Source of the DNA: Enterococcus saigonensis
GTDB lineage: Bacteria; Bacillota; Bacilli; Lactobacillales; Enterococcaceae
DNA: 64,000 bases
NCBI RefSeq assembly: GCF_011397115.1
Contig: NZ_AP022822.1
Coordinates: 2,150,001 to 2,214,000, forward strand
Direction: 5' to 3'
In this document: one piece after another, positions 62,308-64,000 of the stretch
How the letters are laid out: each line of letters opens with the position of its first letter
Position numbering within the stretch: position 1 is the first letter of the stretch
Notes under the pieces: model-generated
The model's input: the letters and a program-made list of their open reading frames with translations, nothing else
Database searches by the model: none
What the model was told of the DNA's origin: nothing
Position numbers and translations under genes: made by a program

Positions 62308-63358
62308 ACACGTAAGCTTAGCAAAAGCTTTTCACAAAGAGAAAACAAATGATTTTGACGCAGTCCGTTTAATTCACAACCCTTTGCCGCAAATTGACGT
62401 TAAAGATGTCAGTTTGTCTACTGAAATTTTAAATCACAAGGAAGAATTTCCTTTTTTCATTAATGCCATGACAGGTGGTTCCAAAAAATCATTACAAATC
62501 AATCGTGATTTGGCCTTCGTTGCAAAAGAATGCCGTTTAATGATGGCAACTGGTTCTGTTACCGCAGCTTTAAAAGATGAAAGTGTTAGTGATAGTTTTA
62601 AAGTGGTGCGCAAAATAAATCCCACTGGCTTTTTTCTCGCAAATATTGGTGCGCACAATACCTTAGAAAATGCGCAGCGCGCTGTGGAACTATTTGGTGC
62701 AAATGCCTTACAACTTCATTTAAATGCACCACAAGAATTGGTAATGCCAGAAGGCGATCGTTCATTTTCTGATTGGTTGGATAATATCGCTGAGATTACT
62801 GCTAAACTTGAAGTACCTGTGGTCGTCAAAGAGGTGGGCTTTGGTATGACAAGAGAAGCAATGCTGCAGTTAATTAGTGCCGGAGTTCAAACAATTGATG
62901 TTTCTGGACAAGGCGGTACTAGCTTTACCCAAATTGAAAATGCACGCCGACCAAAGCGCGAGATGGCATATTTAAGCGAATTCGGTCAATCGACCGTTAT
63001 TTCTTTACTTGAGGCTGCCCAAGTAACCCGCTCGTTTGAAGTAATCGCTTCAGGTGGTATTCGGAACGCTTTTGATATTTTCAAATCCCTTATTTTAGGT
63101 GCCGACACCGTCGGAATTTCTGCCACAATCTTAAATCACCTTTTAAGCCATGGCGTTGAGGCTACCATTGAGATGATTCAAAGTTGGCAAGAAGACTTAG
63201 CCCTGCTTTACACAATGGTGGGTAAAAAAAATACACATACTCTGGAAACAGTCCCAGTTATCTTTACTGATGAGGTATGGCAATGGTGCCAAGCCCGCAG
63301 TATCGATGTAAAAAAGTATGCCGGTAGAGGACAAAATGAAATACCTCTACGTTTTTAA
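62291..63358 (+). CDS. fni: Type 2 isopentenyl-diphosphate delta-isomerase
   Basis: 355 residues from the ATG at 62291, which has AAAGGA before it; the frame opens 18 bases earlier without a ribosome site. FMN- and NADPH-dependent, TIM-barrel type: NRKDEHVSLA at the N terminus, FFINAMTGGSKKS for flavin phosphate, MMATGSVTAAL, ANIGAHNTLENA, LQLHLNAPQELVMPEGDR, and SGGIRNAFDIFKSLILGADTVGIS. It interconverts isopentenyl and dimethylallyl diphosphates, completing the lower mevalonate route. The upper genes (mvaE, mvaS) lie elsewhere. Confidence 0.97.
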   Translation: MNRKDEHVSLAKAFHKEKTNDFDAVRLIHNPLPQIDVKDVSLSTEILNHKEEFPFFINAMTGGSKKSLQINRDLAFVAKECRLMMATGSVTAALKDESVSDSFKVVRKINPTGFFLANIGAHNTLENAQRAVELFGANALQLHLNAPQELVMPEGDRSFSDWLDNIAEITAKLEVPVVVKEVGFGMTREAMLQLISAGVQTIDVSGQGGTSFTQIENARRPKREMAYLSEFGQSTVISLLEAAQVTRSFEVIASGGIRNAFDIFKSLILGADTVGISATILNHLLSHGVEATIEMIQSWQEDLALLYTMVGKKNTHTLETVPVIFTDEVWQWCQARSIDVKKYAGRGQNEIPLRF

Positions 63359-63384
63359 ACACATTTAGCTTTTGAGTTCAACAA

Positions 63385-63430
63385 AAAAATAGCGTTCTTC
63401 TCAAAATTTGAAAAGAATGCTATTTTTGTT
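63385..63430. terminator. Bidirectional terminator behind fni
   Basis: AAAAATAGCGTTCTT (63385-63399) pairs with AAGAATGCTATTTTT (63413-63427) with one mismatch, and T's or A's on both sides. The hairpin also serves the minus-strand gene ending at 63434. Confidence 0.88.
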
Positions 63431-63433
63431 TTA

Positions 63434-63901
63434 TCATTTTTTAAAAAGACGTTTCAAAAAGCTCTGCTTTTCTGGTACTGCCGTTTTGTTTGTAACAGGT
63501 ACTTTAGTCAAATCGACTATTAGATTAGGCTCTTTTTGCAATGTTCGGTTGAGCTCCATTATCCCCTTTAAACTTTCCCTCATGCGTCGAATTGCACCAG
63601 GAGTCAAGGCAAATATTTCTTGTGCTTCTTGTTGACCTTCTGCTGATTGTAACGCAGCCATAATATTTTGTATCAGCAGATATTGCTGTTGCAAAATATT
63701 CCGTATTTCGTATTTTTCAGATTGAATTTCTTCTTGCTCAGTTACCAAATAGCTTATCACAGATAAACTTTCACCATAATCAATTAAATCATCGCGTAAT
63801 TGAGATATTGTTGCATCATTTGTAGAATTTTCAATTCCTGCGATAAATTTCTTCAACAATGTTTGGGATGTTTTTAATTGCACAATTTTGGCTGTTAACA
63901 T
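63434..63901 (-). CDS. Helical cytoplasmic protein of unknown function
   Basis: 155 residues from the ATG at 63901 with AAGGTG before it; a 12-codon longer frame lacks a site. Almost wholly alpha-helical, rich in Gln, Leu, Glu and Ile, with heptad patterns at about 5-50 and 55-90. The C-terminal end is basic (KQSFLKRLFKK). No signal, membrane helix or cysteine is seen. I do not recognise the family. Bases 63902-64000 hold no complete gene. Confidence 0.72.
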   Translation of the reverse strand: MLTAKIVQLKTSQTLLKKFIAGIENSTNDATISQLRDDLIDYGESLSVISYLVTEQEEIQSEKYEIRNILQQQYLLIQNIMAALQSAEGQQEAQEIFALTPGAIRRMRESLKGIMELNRTLQKEPNLIVDLTKVPVTNKTAVPEKQSFLKRLFKK

Positions 63902-64000
63902 TTTTTCACCTTCATTCCTTTTATTTCTTATAGCCAAGTATCAAATTATGGCTACAAAAAGTCAAGGCAAATAAAAAACCGTCACGCTGCTAAGAAGCCT

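Overview
The window is low-GC Gram-positive chromosome from the Lactobacillales, most likely a species of Enterococcus. The 16S rRNA has typical enterococcal features. The gene set also fits: mevalonate pathway, xfp phosphoketolase, water-forming-type NADH oxidase, DhaKLM/GldA glycerol catabolism, PepV/PepA peptidases, OatA and a Qnr-type pentapeptide protein. The species cannot be named from sequence alone. No phage, insertion sequence, CRISPR array or transposase was seen. Apart from two broken genes, this is ordinary core and accessory chromosome.

Layout. 1-3335: an rRNA operon on the minus strand (5' part of 23S, a tRNA-free spacer, complete 16S, two promoters). 3.6-9.6 kb: HAD phosphatase, an MhqA-type dioxygenase, a frameshifted flavin reductase, and a cysteine-less NADH-oxidase paralogue divergent from an Mga-like regulator. 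9.6-17.3 kb: a MarR-controlled operon of unknown function, DUF1456, rlmH and htrA separated by a DnaA-box pair, and the ytpR/usp/ytpP/pepA cluster. 17.5-27.8 kb: pepV, nnrD, xfp, oatA, yitT, and aspS behind a T-box. 28-33 kb: aldo/keto reductase, thioesterase, and a sulfur amino acid operon (mccA-mccB-yrrT-like methyltransferase, then luxS). 33-39.4 kb: membrane protein, tRNA-Pro(CGG), an LPxTG-like surface protein, YktB, and a Bce-type ABC module with a YxeA protein. 39.5-41.4 kb: infC-rpmI-rplT with an attenuating leader. 41.6-47.3 kb: gldA-dhaM-dhaK-dhaL-dhaT opposite a PocR/AraC regulator. 47.3-49.3 kb: quinone oxidoreductase, ohr and ohrR. 49.3-54.1 kb: leuABCD with a broken leuC. 54.1-58.9 kb: ClbS/DfsB-like protein, nox, Qnr-like protein, CorA, deoxynucleoside kinase. 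59.2-63.4 kb: the complete lower mevalonate operon mvk-mvaD-pmvk-fni.

The regulation is the most notable part. The cysteine/homocysteine operon is preceded by a promoter, a 32-codon leader ORF carrying three consecutive Cys codons, a segment over the leader stop codon that can pair into the terminator, and a strong intrinsic terminator followed by T7. This is the layout of a ribosome-mediated cysteine attenuator. The leu operon has an equivalent 12-codon leader ending in three Leu codons, plus a CodY-like box. aspS uses a T-box with an Asp GAC specifier, and infC-rpmI-rplT has an L20-type leader. Four amino-acid or ribosome-linked attenuation devices therefore sit in one 64-kb window.

leuC has lost about 55 codons and its reading frame, so leucine synthesis through this operon is probably dead although the control region looks intact. 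The flavin reductase gene is frameshifted in an A7 run. Coordinates of short sites were read by eye, and all functional statements about them are predictions.
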